NCBI GenBank assembly: GCA_963580285.1
Contig: OY757015.1
Coordinates: 128,866,188-128,930,187, forward strand
Length of the DNA stretch: 64,000 nt
Source of the DNA: Lucinisca nassula
Taxonomy: Eukaryota > Mollusca > Bivalvia > Lucinida > Lucinidae
Reading direction: 5' to 3'
Below are positions 1 through 10,969 of this stretch, in pieces (the first letter of the stretch is position 1; each line of letters opens with the position of its first letter). The position numbers were made by a program, and so were the translations under genes. Below the pieces are notes generated by a model. That model worked only from the letters and a program-made list of their open reading frames with translations, made no database searches and was not told the DNA's origin.

Positions 1-317
1 GGGTTTAACGTCGCTTTCAACAATTTTTCAGTCATATCACGACGGTGTCTGGTTGCGGCAGGGAGCTCAATGCTCACGTTTATAGTGCTGCCTCACTGCA
101 GTATCATGTCCCAGACACATTACATGATACCACACCCAGTCACATTATCCTGACACTGGATCGACCAGTCCTAGCTCTACCCCGTAAATCTGAGTGCCAA
201 GCGAGAAGCAGCTAGTACCATTTTTAACGACTTTGGTATGTCGCGGCCCGGGATCGAACCCGAGACCTCCCGTTCCCCGGAGCGGACACTCTACCAACTG
301 AGCTATCGGGGCCGGTA
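1..317 (-). mobile_element. tRNA-headed SINE, cut by window edge
   Basis: On the minus strand the element opens with a tRNA-like head (317 down to 241) that has an A-box-like TAGCTCAGTTGGTAGAG and a B-box-like GGTTCGATCCC. A body follows, containing a conserved stretch with GGTACTAGCTGCTTCTCGC, GACTGGTCGATCC and GTGACTGGGTGTGGTATCATG. The element then runs toward a GACGTTAAACCC tail at position 1. The head plus conserved body recall the tRNA-derived SINEs of bivalves (Meta-type), but that family name is from memory and provisional. The 3' end and target duplication are outside the window. Confidence 0.8.
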
Positions 318-320
318 TAA

Positions 321-371
321 CTCTTAAAGGAAAGAATTTGCTTCTAAGGAGCAAATTCTTTCCTTTAAGAG
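321..371. repeat. perfect 22-bp-arm hairpin
   Basis: The left arm 321-342 and right arm 350-371 are exact reverse complements, with a 7-base loop. The hairpin lies 4 bases outside the SINE head. It may be the core of a small fold-back element. A structured RNA is possible but nothing supports transcription. Confidence 0.85.
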
Positions 372-739
372 AATACCCCTTTTTCAGTGGGACAGGGCTT
401 ATAGAAAAGCCTACAGGAAGTCACGAAAGTTGCCTCCCTTTGCAAAATGGCGGAAAAAGTTGTACGGTGTTCCCATTCCTCTTAATTGCGTGATTTTGTG
501 CGTTACTCTCGAGCCTCTTCATACCGCCGTCCTTTGTCCAAAGGTCGATGACATGGGCAAAGTGATGCGAGTCGGACTGCCCCTAATTATTAAACTTGAT
601 TAACAAAATGTTGATGGGGACTTACAATCGCAACTCAAACAAATCAAAACAAGTTGTGGGTTAAAGTTGTTTAAAGAATTTATATTGTTCCAATCCTGGT
701 AGACGTTTAAATAGATGATTTAACATTTACGATCCTTTC
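372..739. other. no recognised feature
   Basis: AT-rich non-coding sequence. I see no open frame, RNA gene or repeat shared with the rest of the window. Confidence 0.5.
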
Positions 740-1600
740 AACCTGAAAGTTGCAGTTCCCCTTTTGGGGTATTCTGGCCTTGTACCATTTTTTTTTTATT
801 TTTTGCAGGTAAACAGCCTAACATGTGTTCTTAATTATGGCATACCTCAGGTCGCGCGCAAGGTTGGGTTTTTTCGAGCTATAGGCCCTTAAAGGTGGTG
901 GAGTAGCTTAGCATGACACTGTGGTGTATTTTGAAAGTTAAATTTGGTTATATTTGTTTGTTTGTTTGATTTGAGGTTTAACGTCCCCATCAACACTGTA
1001 AAGGTCATTTTGGAAACGTTGCTTCCAATTTTGTGGGATTTTTACCCGACATTGAGATGAAATGACATCTCAAGCCCTGTCGCCCAATGAAACCAATAGG
1101 GTTTATTAGCATGGACGGTCCGCCTCGCACCGCGGTTCCTGGACAGGCTTAGACCCTCTAAGCGGTTTACCAGTACTAGTGTGCGGGCCGGATTCAGCTC
1201 TGCGTGGAAGCATCATGCAGCCCATATATTTCTTCAAGCCCTATGGGCGGGATGGATATATTTGGTTATTACCCATGTGCTGTTTCACTGCAATTTTTCT
1301 CATAGACTGAAGGATGTCTGAAGAGATGTGTGGAAACATATCTCGAAACAAAATTGCAACTTAGGAAGATCAATATCATTCTTCTAACATCAAGGGACTT
1401 TTCCTTATTTTTAACCTTAATCATTAAATATTTTTTGACGTTACTGGTAATGTAGGAGGCAAGCAATGATGATTCCTTCACAACAGTACCATTTTTACCA
1501 GCACAATTGATAGCGATATAGGACTGGTTGACTTGAGCAACATTTCATGGTTCAGTGAACACAGAATGGGAAATGGGTGGGGTAATCCAGATTGTGAGTT
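740..1600. repeat. left arm of large inverted duplication
   Basis: The reverse complement of this arm aligns with 3215-3765, roughly 80% by eye. Landmarks include the reverse complements of 765-950 and 1269-1600. The arm is interrupted at 952-1259 by a SINE-like insertion (R1) that is absent from the other arm. The arm contains a 70-codon open frame on the minus strand (1269-1481) whose product I do not recognise; the other arm encodes a decayed version of it. Confidence 0.85.
952..1259 (-). mobile_element. R1 SINE-like element with target duplication
   Basis: The insertion is bounded by the 10-bp direct repeat ATTTGGTTAT (942-951 and 1260-1269). The matching site in the other arm of the inverted duplication (around 3560) lacks it. 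On the minus strand the element ends with GACGTTAAACCTCAAATC and then (CAAA)n, a SINE-like A-rich tail. The 5' part (GGGCTTGAAGAAATATATGG, then GCATGATGCTTCC) shows no clear tRNA head, so its origin is open. Confidence 0.85.
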
Positions 1601-1671
1601 TAGTTACACGTACTATTCAACCACCATACCAATACATCAAAAATCGTGTTGTTACAATAATGTAGTGTGAG

Positions 1672-1673
<2 letters not shown>

Positions 1674-1706
<33 letters not shown>
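1674..1706. repeat. (TTA)n microsatellite
   Basis: About eleven ATT/TTA units, directly visible. The rest of 1601-1890 holds nothing I recognise. Confidence 0.95.
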
Positions 1707-1707
<1 letters not shown>

Positions 1708-1889
1708 CTGTCTGATATATTTATTTTCAAAGATATACTAGTTTAAGGACAAAATACACTAATGGGTTGTCACCCAACTTGGTGTATGCATAGATGATGG
1801 GGATACCTGTAATGGGCTTTTCATTTGTCACGTGTAGTCAATCGTTACCAGAATAATCTGTCTTAGAAACCTGAGCAATGTTACGCTTT

Positions 1890-2970
1890 TATCTCTACGT
1901 TTGGTAGCAGGTCTGCGAACTCAAAAAATGTATAAAACATCTAAAAAAAACTAACGGTAGACACCAGACCAATTCATTTTATATAATTTGTTTTCGGTTG
2001 CTAATTTTGCAACCTCAGATGTATCTTGACAGGTGTTAGTTTCAATGCCATCTGCTCTGTAAACCCCACTCAGACATAGGCTTTAGAAAAGAAACCTTCA
2101 GTCTTACCTATTCCATAGCCCCCTTTAGGTACTGCTGTACAGCCTTAGATGTATATAGCCTATAAGCTTCAGTGCAGCCTGTTCTATAACCTTCTATTTT
2201 GGAATAGTGTTTGGAAGCTTCAGATATAACGCGTCACTCATTTCTCCCTTCGTTAGTGTTTAGAGGCCTCAGTGTCATCTTTACAACCTTCAGCTTCTAC
2301 CTAATCCATCATTAAACCTTCTATTGGATTTAGTGTTGTAGCCTCTGCAGTAGCTTTACACACTGTAGCTTCTTTTCAATCTCTTCTTTAATCTTGGGTA
2401 TTGTCTTGTATCACAAATGGTATCTTTATACCTATAAGCTAAGTTACATCTATTCTATGACCCTCTCTTGGGTTATATGTTGCAGCCTCAGATGTACCTT
2501 AATGTCATGTAGCTTCTGTCCTACTATTCTAAAACCCTTCTTGGGTAGAGTTTAGTAACCACAGATTTACAATTGCACCCTTTAGCTTCTTCAAATCTCT
2601 TCTATAACCCTCTATTGGGTGGTATTTTGTTACCTAAGATGTACCTTAACACCCTTTTTAAGGCTTTAGAGTCTGAAAAAACTCTTCTATAACCCTCTCG
2701 TGGGTAGTATTTTGTAACCTCAGATGTATCTTAACACCCTACAATCTATAACCCTCTTTTGGGTAGTATTTTGTAACCTCAGATGTATCTTAACACCCTA
2801 CATATCTGTAACCCTCTTTTGTGTAATATTTTGTAACCTCAGATGTAGCTTTACACCCTACAATCTATAACCCCTCTTTTGGATAGTATTTTGAAACATC
2901 AGATGCATCTTAAACCTACAAATCTATAACCCTCGTTTTGGGTAGGGTTTTGAACATCAGATGTATCTTG
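1890..2970. repeat. graded minisatellite, ~63-68-bp unit
   Basis: Units read roughly CTATAACCCTCTTTTGGGTA, then GTATTTTGTAACCTCAGATG, then TATCTTAACACCCTACA. From about 2690 to 2960 five units are clearly alike. Upstream to about 1890 the same phrases (CTTCTATT, GGGT, CCTCAGATGTA, CTTTACA) recur with growing divergence. The array lies between the arms of the inverted duplication. Confidence 0.85.
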
Positions 2971-3214
2971 GGCTGGCTTGAAACTTCCTTTTGCAAACCA
3001 TTGGTAGGCTGCCCTACTTGAATTAAAGGTAGGGAGGAATTTTTCCACGGAAAGCTGTGCCGGACCTGAGAACCAAACTCTCGCTCACTTTGTTTCGAGT
3101 TGAACTCACATTCAGTTGAGGGTTCAGTTGAACTACCGGGCCCGGCTCATGTGAAATCTGCATGACAGGACATCCGTTAAATAAAAATCGTGCATGTTTT
3201 TGATGTATTTGTAA

Positions 3215-3765
3215 GGTTGTTGAATAGTAATTTAGTTTACAATCTGATTACCCCACCCATTTGCAATTCTGTGTTTACTGAACCATTTAATGTTGCTCAA
3301 TTCATCCACACTGCTACCAATTGCACTGATAAAAATGATATTGTTATCCAAGAATCATCATTGTTTCCTCCAATATAACCAAAAACTTTAAAAAAATTAA
3401 TGATTAAGGATAAAAGTAAGGAAAAATATCTTAGCGTTTGGAAAATGCAGTTAATCTTCATAAGTTGCAATATTGTTTCGAAAAATGTTTCTAAGCATCA
3501 CTTCAGACATCCATCAGTCTAGATATAATATAAACAAATTGCAATGAAAGACCACACAGGCAATAACCAGAGTTAACTTCCGAAATGTGCGACAGTGTCA
3601 TGCTAAGTTACCCCACCCACTTTTAAAGGCCTGTTGCTCGAAAAAAAAAAAACCTTGCGCACGACCAGAGGTATGCCATATTAAAGTACACATGTTAGGC
3701 TGTTTGCATGCAAAAAATAAAACGATTTGGTACAAGGCAAGAATACCCCCAAATGGGCACCTCCG
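3215..3765. repeat. right arm of large inverted duplication
   Basis: This arm is the reverse complement of 740-1600 without the R1 insertion. It carries a plus-strand open frame (3190-3378) equivalent to the minus-strand one of the left arm, closed by a stop at about 3377 and continuing in relic form. It holds the empty R1 target site near 3560. Confidence 0.85.
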
Positions 3766-4215
3766 CTTTATAAAACGAGTGAGTTTAAATTTTAGTAAAA
3801 TGACAACGAGTGGAAAAACGTAGGAATTTTAAATTGTGTGTTACGTATTGCCGAAAAGGTCGACATAATTTTAAAGGAAACCCTTGAGTTTTCATGTACA
3901 GGGTCATGAGTTATGGGCCAGTAACCATGTGTTATACATGTGTCGTCATTTTATGGCATGACGTTTGCGACGTCACATAGTAAGTCTGTGCCTGATAAAA
4001 TACACTTATCCAGTGTATTATTTGGTATTACCGCAAATCCTGTCCATAAGTTTAAGATCAAGGTAACGGACTCAGAATTTGTATTTACATGCTTTACTAG
4101 CTCAACTGAGCACAGAATGCTTATAGTGGGCTATCGTGATCGCCATGTGTCCCTTACCCGTCGGTCCATCCGCCCGTCGTCATCAATTTTCTCTAATCAT
4201 ATCTCATCCTAAACC
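3766..4215. other. no recognised feature
   Basis: Non-coding sequence after the inverted duplication. A 90-codon open frame at 3940-4212 has no motif I know and no sign of splicing. Confidence 0.4.
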
Positions 4216-4856
4216 ACTTACTAGAGCCAATTTCAAAATAATGTATCACAAATGTTTCTCTAATTGTCCTGTACCAAAATCGCTGGAATAGTTCCACTCC
4301 ATTGAACAAGATTGCCAACAACAGAAAATTAAAATTAAAAAAAAATTACCCAGGCCAAAAGCCCATTCCCAAAATAATTTCACAGAAATGTTTCTTGGGT
4401 GACCCTCTATCAAAATAGCTTAGATGGTTCCGCTCCGTTGAACAAAATGGCTGCCAGATCTAAAATAGAAAAAAAAAACTTTGAACGACATCTCCCCATA
4501 GGCTTATAGCTCGATTTCAAAATAATTTCACAGAAATGTTGTTTGGGTGACCCTATACCAAAATTGCTACAACGGTCCTGGTTCTGTTCAGATGAACAAA
4601 ATAGCCGCTAGAGATAAAACAAAATAATTTCAAAATAAGTTGGCAGTAATGTTCATCGGCGGACCCTCTACCAAACTTGCAAAAAGTGTTCCCCTCTGCT
4701 GAAAATGGCCACCAAAGCTTAAGTAGAAAAGAAAACCTTTAAATAACGTGCCCTCCTAAGCCAGTGGCCCGATTTACAAATAGTTTCACAGAAACATTTC
4801 GCTTATGCCACTTTTTCAAATAAAATATTGAAATGGTTCCACGCGGCTTAACAAAA
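4216..4856. repeat. degenerate ~140-bp tandem repeat
   Basis: About four units share the phrases CAAAATAATTTCACAGAAAT, GGGTGACCCTCTACC, GGTTCCGCTCCGTTGAACAA, AATGGCTGCCAGAGCT and then an A-rich stretch. Single decayed units reappear at 5125-5220, 5655-5745, 6280-6420, 6735-6840 and 7940-8040, so a longer array was broken up by later insertions. Confidence 0.85.
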
Positions 4857-5138
4857 TCATTACGAAAACACGCATATACAAATACGTTGTAAACTTTACC
4901 GCCGAAAAAAACGACAATTTAAGATGAGGAATTGTGATATTTTTATTCTTTCTGCTCAAAATATAGATAGTGAGAACTCGTTAGAACCGCCCCATCGAGG
5001 CGTTTCTTACGAGTACCAACAATCTATATTTTAGAGCAGAAATAAGAAAAATAAGGTTTACCCCTGTAAACCCCAGTTTTACAGTATAAAGTGGGGTTCA
5101 ATGGGGTCAAAATTAAATAGGCGTCTTTCTGTGATGTG
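4857..5138. mobile_element. P1 palindromic MITE copy
   Basis: The ends (TTACGAAAACACGC at left, GCGTCTTTCTGTGATG at right) are inverted versions of each other. The core 4965-5045 is a fold-back reading into CTCGTTAGAACCGCC and out again. Downstream CCCCAGTTTTAC and GTGGGGTT form a second small inversion. It has no coding capacity. Confidence 0.85.
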
Positions 5139-5757
5139 GCCACCAGTGCTAATTTAAATGACATCTCCTCCCATCTCATTGTCCTGATTTCAAAATAATA
5201 TCAAAGAAATTATCCTCTTATGCTTTAAACGTTACCCTCTATATTAATTTCATTTCAGTACACTGACCTGATAAAGATATGCTATCTCAGGACAATTGAG
5301 CTTTATCAGGTCAACGTGACATTGCACTTTTATGACTGAACCGGGCTACTAGAAAAAATGGCAAAAATGTTATTATTACTGGAAAAATAGAGAAAAACAT
5401 ACTTAAAAAAATATAATAGGAAAAAATATGGTCAGGTGATACAAAATATAGTGGCCGCCGGAAAGTTTAGACACACCGAGGATTATCGATAACTGATCGT
5501 AAATTACTAATTTAAGAGAGTACAAGGGGATAAGCTGATAAATAGAATACCAGATTCGTGTCATTTGATATAAAGTTTATAAGGCTCAGCCTCACGATTC
5601 TACAAGCGTTCTCGAAGCCTTGCCTGATAAACTTGATATTAAAAGACACTCACCTGGTATTCTCTATTTCAAAGTAATTCTAGAAAATGTTCCTCTTAAG
5701 CCGCTTTTCCAAAATATTTAAAATTGTTCCGGTTCCAGAGCTAAGAACACAAAAAAA

Positions 5758-5804
<47 letters not shown>

Positions 5805-5830
5805 AATAAAGACAAAATATTGAACCTTGA
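5139..5830. other. broken tandem-repeat units and (AAAT)n
   Basis: This holds two decayed units of the ~140-bp repeat, a short inversion around CCTGATAAAG and CTTTATCAGG (5268-5305), and an (AAAT)n run at 5755-5805. No gene is seen. Confidence 0.75.
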
Positions 5831-5910
5831 TCTAGCTGAATATTACAACCACTACCTTTCTAAACAGTGAAGATCCAGATCAGATGGCTTTTGCACATGA
5901 CCTTCATCGA
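5820..5910. mobile_element. partial copy of TTAA/CCCTTG MITE
   Basis: The phrases CTAGCTGAATATTACAACCA and GAAGATCCAGATCAGATGGC match the left half of the MITE at 8189-8394. The right half is missing. Confidence 0.6.
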
Positions 5911-5964
5911 TTTTCATTACGTGCGACATAGTGCATATTTCTCTTCTCCAAAATGGCTACTTTT

Positions 5965-6175
5965 TTAATGAAAATCCCTGATATTCTTCTTATAAATACT
6001 GCAAACATAGGTCGTGGGTGCTCGTTAGAACCGCCTCATTGGGGCGGTTCTAACGAGTACCCACAACCTATGTCTTGGAGTAAAAATAAGAAAAATAATG
6101 ATTACCCCCGTAAACCCCAGTTTTCTCTATATAAAGTGGGGTATAGGGGGGGGGTCTCATTTCATGGACTAGTTC
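5965..6175. mobile_element. P1 palindromic MITE copy
   Basis: A near-perfect fold-back at 6001-6080 (GGGTGCTCGTTAGAACCGCC inverted as GGCGGTTCTAACGAGTACCC). It is followed by the shared right flank with CCCCAGTTTTCT and GTGGGGTATAG. The left end is unclear. Confidence 0.85.
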
Positions 6176-6414
6176 ACTTGATGAATGTAGATTGTTAATT
6201 GAACGAATGCACTACATCAAGAAATTTAATTGGTGGGTAAAATGAGTTATTCAGCAGGGCAAGGGTCAAAATAAACTTTCTTGGCTAGTGGCTTGTTTTC
6301 AAAATAATTTCAGAGATTTGTTCCTCTCATGTCCCCTTTTTCAAAATGGCCCTTTTCAACATTGACAAATTCATTCCACTGAACTAAACGAAATGGCCAT
6401 CAGAGCTAAAAATA

Positions 6415-6725
6415 GGAAAACAGAAGTAAAGGCAATGATCAGGAATCGATACAATTAACCAACAGCTCCCATCAGAGACACCAAAGGGAAAGAAACACAA
6501 ACTTGAAATAACTAGAACCTAATGGAAACATCAATAGCGGAAAGCCAACAGGCCAGTTACTGTCCCACAAAATGGCCAACTGGCTATCCAAACCAAAAAT
6601 ACAAGCGATACACTAACTAAAAGCCAAACCATAAAAAAAATAAATCGCGACAGAAGAACCGCCTTGGAACAGTCAGTGAAGCGAAAATTCCACTGGAGGG
6701 GTGGGGCTTAAATCGATTTTACGAA
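6415..6725 (+). mobile_element. R2 repeat copy
   Basis: Contains the R2 landmarks in order: AGGCAATGATCAGGAATCGA, CAGCTCCCATCAGAGACACC, GGAAACATCAATAGCGGAAA, CCGCCTTGGAACAGTCAGTG and CTTAAATCGATTTTACG. R2 recurs in both orientations across the window. Its class is unknown: there is no clear terminal inverted repeat, and the ends vary between copies. Confidence 0.85.
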
Positions 6726-6849
6726 ACTCTATAAAAAATCTACTCCTCCTAGGTCAATGGCCCGATTTCAAAATAATTTCACAGAAAGGTCCCTTGATGA
6801 CCCTTGAACACAATGCTTAAAATCTTTCCGCTTTGCTCATAAACTAGAT

Positions 6850-7077
6850 CTGGGGTCAGTTGTTCAAAGCATCGTTAGCTTAACGAGCTTGTTTGTGGTC
6901 AAATTGTTAACTGTTCTAGCAAGTACAATTTTGAAAAATTTTGTTATTTTTGCTGAAAAAGCTGCTCACGTTATTTTTTTTTCAGCCAAAATATTAGCAT
7001 ATTTGCCAAATTTAATGATCAAAGTTTTGACGATACGTGAACTAAAGACGTCGTTAGTTTTGAACAACTGGCCCCAG
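6850..7077. mobile_element. GGGGCCAGTTGTTCAAA MITE
   Basis: The ends TGGGGTCAGTTGTTCAAA and TTTTGAACAACTGGCCCCA form terminal inverted repeats. Inside are the fold-back words GTTAGCTTAACGAGC and AGCTGCTCACGTTATTT. Other copies are at 57281-57528 and 60372-60638. Confidence 0.88.
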
Positions 7078-7099
7078 GTAGCTGTTTGAAAATGGATGA

Positions 7100-7530
7100 T
7101 AAAAGAGAATATTTTAATTTTGGAATTGTAAATTCTCCTTTTTCATATGGTCATGTCTCTAAGGCTATGTCTTATGTGGTTTATATGTCACAGCTTATTC
7201 GTTTTGCTAGTGATTGTGACTTTAATTAACGAAACAGAATTTTAACAGGAAAACTTCTAAAGCTATCGGTATCATAAACCGCGCAAAACATGTTCAAAAT
7301 TGTATCGTTGACATTATGACATTATTTCTAAATCTGATTCTTCTTTGAACTTGAATTTTATGGACATTTAGTTTATAAATTAAGAAGAATACCAGGTAGT
7401 GACGGTCAATAAAAATGGTTATAGCCTGGATGTTATGCGACAGGCTACGTGTTTGTTTGTCGACACTATCGCAGTGGACAGCTTCGGTCACACGACGGTG
7501 GGCCGGACTTCGGGCTATATGGCGGTCCAA
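7100..7530 (+). pseudogene. YLDD-type reverse transcriptase relic
   Basis: Plus-strand frames read FNFGIVNSPFSYG, then SYVVYMSQLIRFAS, then RNRILTGKLLK, and further on NGYSLDVMRQATCLFVDT and TTVGRTSGYMAVQS. These parallel the better copy at 47431-48137. Stops and frameshifts break it. It is the C-terminal half of an RT family frequent in molluscs and other marine invertebrates; I do not assign it to a named retroelement class. Confidence 0.85.
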
Positions 7531-7554
7531 TCCTAAATATTGTGAATTCAAATG

Positions 7555-8184
7555 GGTGGGAGCCTGATATATCCTGGGTTCGAACCTACGTGATCTAACT
7601 GGTGGTTTTCTTCTGCTCTGATGCTGGATTTTTTATTCATCAACCCTGATTCATGATTGTATTAATCTATACATGGTCGTTTTACTGGATATTTTATTAT
7701 GAATCACTGTTGACCTAGGAAGCCTCCGTGTGGATCAATTTGTTGTTGTAATTATATTTGATACTGCACTGGAATGGAAGGCGAGGGTTGTTATTTAACA
7801 AACACTCCGTAGTTAAAACCCCAGACACCCCCCCCCACACACACACACACCTCGACCACCACCACCACCACCACCACCAAGTACTTTTACTGCTGACCTG
7901 CCCAAGGCGTTGTTCTTTTGCAGTGTCATATACCAATCTTACTAAACTAGTTCCACTCCATTGAGCAAAATGGCTGCCAGAGCTAAAAAAAATACATTGA
8001 CCAAAAAAAATGGTCCCAGTCAACTAATTCTACGTAAGTCCACGAACTCCACTAAACTTTGAATAACAGATCCTCTGATAACAAACTATCTACCAGACGT
8101 GCTTAAATGGTTTGCTGCTCTGAACAAACTAGCAGATATGATATTTATCTTTATACACTTAGAAATTAATCTTGCAAATTCTCC
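7555..8184. other. simple repeats and a tandem-repeat remnant
   Basis: A C-run, (AC)n and (CCA)n tract at 7828-7880 produces misleading His- or Trp-rich frames. A decayed unit of the ~140-bp repeat lies at 7940-8040. No gene is seen. Confidence 0.75.
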
Positions 8185-8188
8185 TTAA

Positions 8189-8394
8189 CCCTTGACCTGC
8201 TGAATATTTATATATGCCACACCAACTACTGATTAACAACCAATCAGATTACTTGATGCAAATTATTGCAACAAATTGATGAGTTGAATGACAAACAATG
8301 AAGATCCCGATCAGATGGCTTCTTCAGAAGCCATCTGATCTGGATCGTCATTGTTTGAAACATAAGACATATCCGGGGCTCAGCAGGACAAGGG
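8189..8394. mobile_element. piggyBac-like MITE with TTAA flanks
   Basis: The element starts CCCTTGACCTGCTGA and ends TCAGCAGGACAAGGG. It is flanked on both sides by TTAA (8185-8188 and 8395-8398), the target duplication of the piggyBac superfamily. A central hairpin (8312-8343, GATCAGATGGCTTC and its inverse) is present. No transposase. Confidence 0.8.
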
Positions 8395-8649
8395 TTAAGA
8401 ATTCTTTGCTCCCATATTTTCAAACCCTCCTCAGGATTAAGTTAATGTTCTAAATAACATTCAGCAGCACTCCAGTCCCTGCACGTGATATTCAGTGCAA
8501 GATTAAAATATGCTAAAAGTCAGGGCCCGGAAACATATGTATAATTAACATATAAAAATGTTAACAAACAACATCGTTAGTTTTGAAGAACTGCTACCAG
8601 ATCTCAAAACACGAAATTCTCATATCCCCTACACCAACCACCACCACCA

Positions 8650-9112
8650 CAATCATTAAAAACAGAAGCGAAGGCAATGATCAGGAATCGATACAATCCC
8701 ACAGCTCCCATAAGAGACACCAAAGGGTAAGAAATACAAACATGAAACAACTAAACCCTAATGGAAACGTCAATAGCGAAAAGCCAAAAGGACAGTTACT
8801 TTCCCACAAAATTTACTATCCAAAACAAAATAATGTAAGCGATATACACACTCAAAGATAAAACCCGAAGAACCGCCTGTTCATTAAAACGAATTCCACT
8901 TGGCGGCTAAATCGACTTTACACTGCCGCAATCCTCGCCCTTACTTCCATCGTGATTTAGACGAATAATTTGTTCAGTCCGCATTGAGGCCTTCTAACCC
9001 ATCAGTGCAACATCTCCGCGAACACAAAAATCAACCAACCACAGAGATGAATCAGAGCCAGCCAGAGATCTCGGTCGGTTCAGCTCTGTGCGGAAGCCTC
9101 GTGCAACAAAAT
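8650..9112 (+). mobile_element. R2 repeat copy, long form
   Basis: The R2 landmarks are followed by the long-form tail TTCAGTCCGCATTGAGGCCT, CATCAGTGCAACATCTCCGC and AACCACAGAGATGAA. It runs directly into an R1 fragment. Confidence 0.85.
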
Positions 9113-9174
9113 CTATTTCTCCAAGCCCAGATTGGCGGGGGTGGGGGGGGGGGCTATATTTTGTTTGCTTGAAA

Positions 9175-9592
9175 TGCAGTCCCCGTTAACAGTATTTAGA
9201 TCATTTTGGAGACGTTGCGTCCATTTTTGTGGGACTTTTACCCGATATTGAGATGAAATGACATCTCTAGCCCTGCTGCCAAAACAAACCAAATGGTTTC
9301 TATGTAGGGACGGTCGGACTCACAGCACCTTTCCTGGGCAGGCTTAGACTCTCTTAGCGGTTTACCAGGACGCTAAACGGCCCCGCCCATCGGGGCTTGA
9401 AGAAATAGATGGGCTGCATGATGCTTCCACGCAGAGCTGAAACCGACCACGGTCCGCCTCGCACCGCGGTTCCTGGACAGGCTAAGAACCTCGATGCGGT
9501 TAACCAGTACTAGTGTGCGGGCCGGAATCAGCTCTGCATGGAATCATCATGCAGCCCATATATTTCTTCAAGCCCCTATGGGCGGGGGCCGC
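9175..9592. mobile_element. rearranged R1 copies, fold-back
   Basis: Three R1 pieces are joined: a minus-oriented piece (9180-9370), a short plus-oriented piece (9375-9445) and another minus-oriented piece (9450-9592). GGGGCTTGAAGAAATAGATG and its inverse are both present, so the unit can fold back. Confidence 0.8.
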
Positions 9593-10377
9593 ACAGCTTG
9601 TACATAATAATTACGTACTACATATATACACGTTTATCGGAGATGTGTTTACATGTATTTTTATACAGATAATTCTGCTAAATATAGCATATTTCTGCCT
9701 TAATATAATACAATACATGTATCGCATATCATTACTAAAAGAAACACTGTGTGCCGAGAAAAAAGTAGATAGATGTACAACTTGCTTTTCTTATGCTTCT
9801 ATGTAGTGTCTGTTTCTTTCGCAATAGATAAGATGAGGTTACGGCATGCCTGAGTTGTCCGTAACTTTACGATATGGTTAAGTTGTCTCCATAAATTACG
9901 GTACTTTCGAGTTACTCACACAAATCGCTACGAGGTGATTAAGATATACTTAAGGTCGTCGTAAGCCTTAAGAGAGCTTCGAGTTACCAACCCCAGGGCT
10001 AAATGTTTCTGTTGTGGCTTTTCATTTTCATTGTATTTCTTGGTAGTATGTTTATTTGTGATAACCATTTGGCCATTCCCCATTTCTGGCGAAAGAATGT
10101 GCTCTGTACTGGATAGCCGCTTACGTATAAGCCTGCCCAGGAAAAGTGTAGATAGGTAAACTGGCCGGCTCAAAAACGACCTAAATAGTGTTGACTGCGC
10201 CGTTAGACTTCAATGCAAACAAACAAAATTGGCCATTCCCCAAAACCCCTCCCCCTTTTCGCTGCCTACTTGAAATGCCACCTGATTTATGTGCGTTCTT
10301 CTTTCCCTTTGTTGTCTTAGACGGAAAGTTTAACCTATTGCATGCAGGAAACCCCTAAATGGGTGCCTTGGCAAACA
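9593..10377. other. no recognised gene
   Basis: AT-rich sequence. A minus-strand 81-codon frame (9928-10173) shows no known motif. The stretch TAAGATGAGGTTACGGCATG onward is not repeated elsewhere here. Confidence 0.4.
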
Positions 10378-10430
10378 GTGCAGGCCCAGATCAGACGCCA
10401 CAGAACGCGGCGTCTGATCAGAGCCTGCAC
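10378..10430. repeat. 22-bp-arm hairpin
   Basis: Arms 10378-10399 and 10409-10430 pair with two mismatches around GATCAGACGCC and its inverse. It is probably the centre of a small fold-back element. Confidence 0.8.
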
Positions 10431-10867
10431 TATTTTTTAACAGACTTTTCCGTCAAAATAGAATAAAAACGAAAAAAAAATAGGCCTGAAGCCCCTTATA
10501 TGACAAATGGACTTGTCCAACTTATATAAATGGAAGATTCCACTAGTATACAATGGGTGACGGCAAATGAATTGATTCCTGGCCACTGTTCATGATGACT
10601 TGTGTACATAAACAGCGACTTACACGAGTCACTTTGGCATGCAGTAACCCATTATTGTCAAAAACAATCAAAAATTGTATCCGGGATTATAAAATCCCAT
10701 ATACCGTTTGGGCAAGACTACATGTATTTGTATCGTTTAAGACACAACAGGCACCGCGGGCTTTTATTTGTTCCATCTTTCTATCTCCCTATATACGTAA
10801 ACCAAATTTTAAAATTGTCGTCGAAATTCGTCATTAACGATTCAAATTACAACCACAAATGGTATGT

Positions 10868-10871
10868 TTAG

Positions 10872-10921
<50 letters not shown>
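10868..10921. repeat. (GT)n microsatellite
   Basis: About 25 GT units. It creates Val-Cys frames on both sides that are not genes. The rest of 10431-10968 shows nothing recognised. Confidence 0.97.
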
Positions 10922-10922
<1 letters not shown>

Positions 10923-10969
10923 GTTCCATCTTTCTGCCCAGAACTTATTATAAAAAAAAAAGTTTACAT

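Noticed and set aside
241..317. Functional tRNA gene
   Set aside because: It has A- and B-box-like parts, but the acceptor ends do not pair well and a SINE body follows without a terminator.
7715..8023. Trp-rich and His-rich overlapping ORFs
   Set aside because: They are translations of (CCA)n and (AC)n simple repeats.
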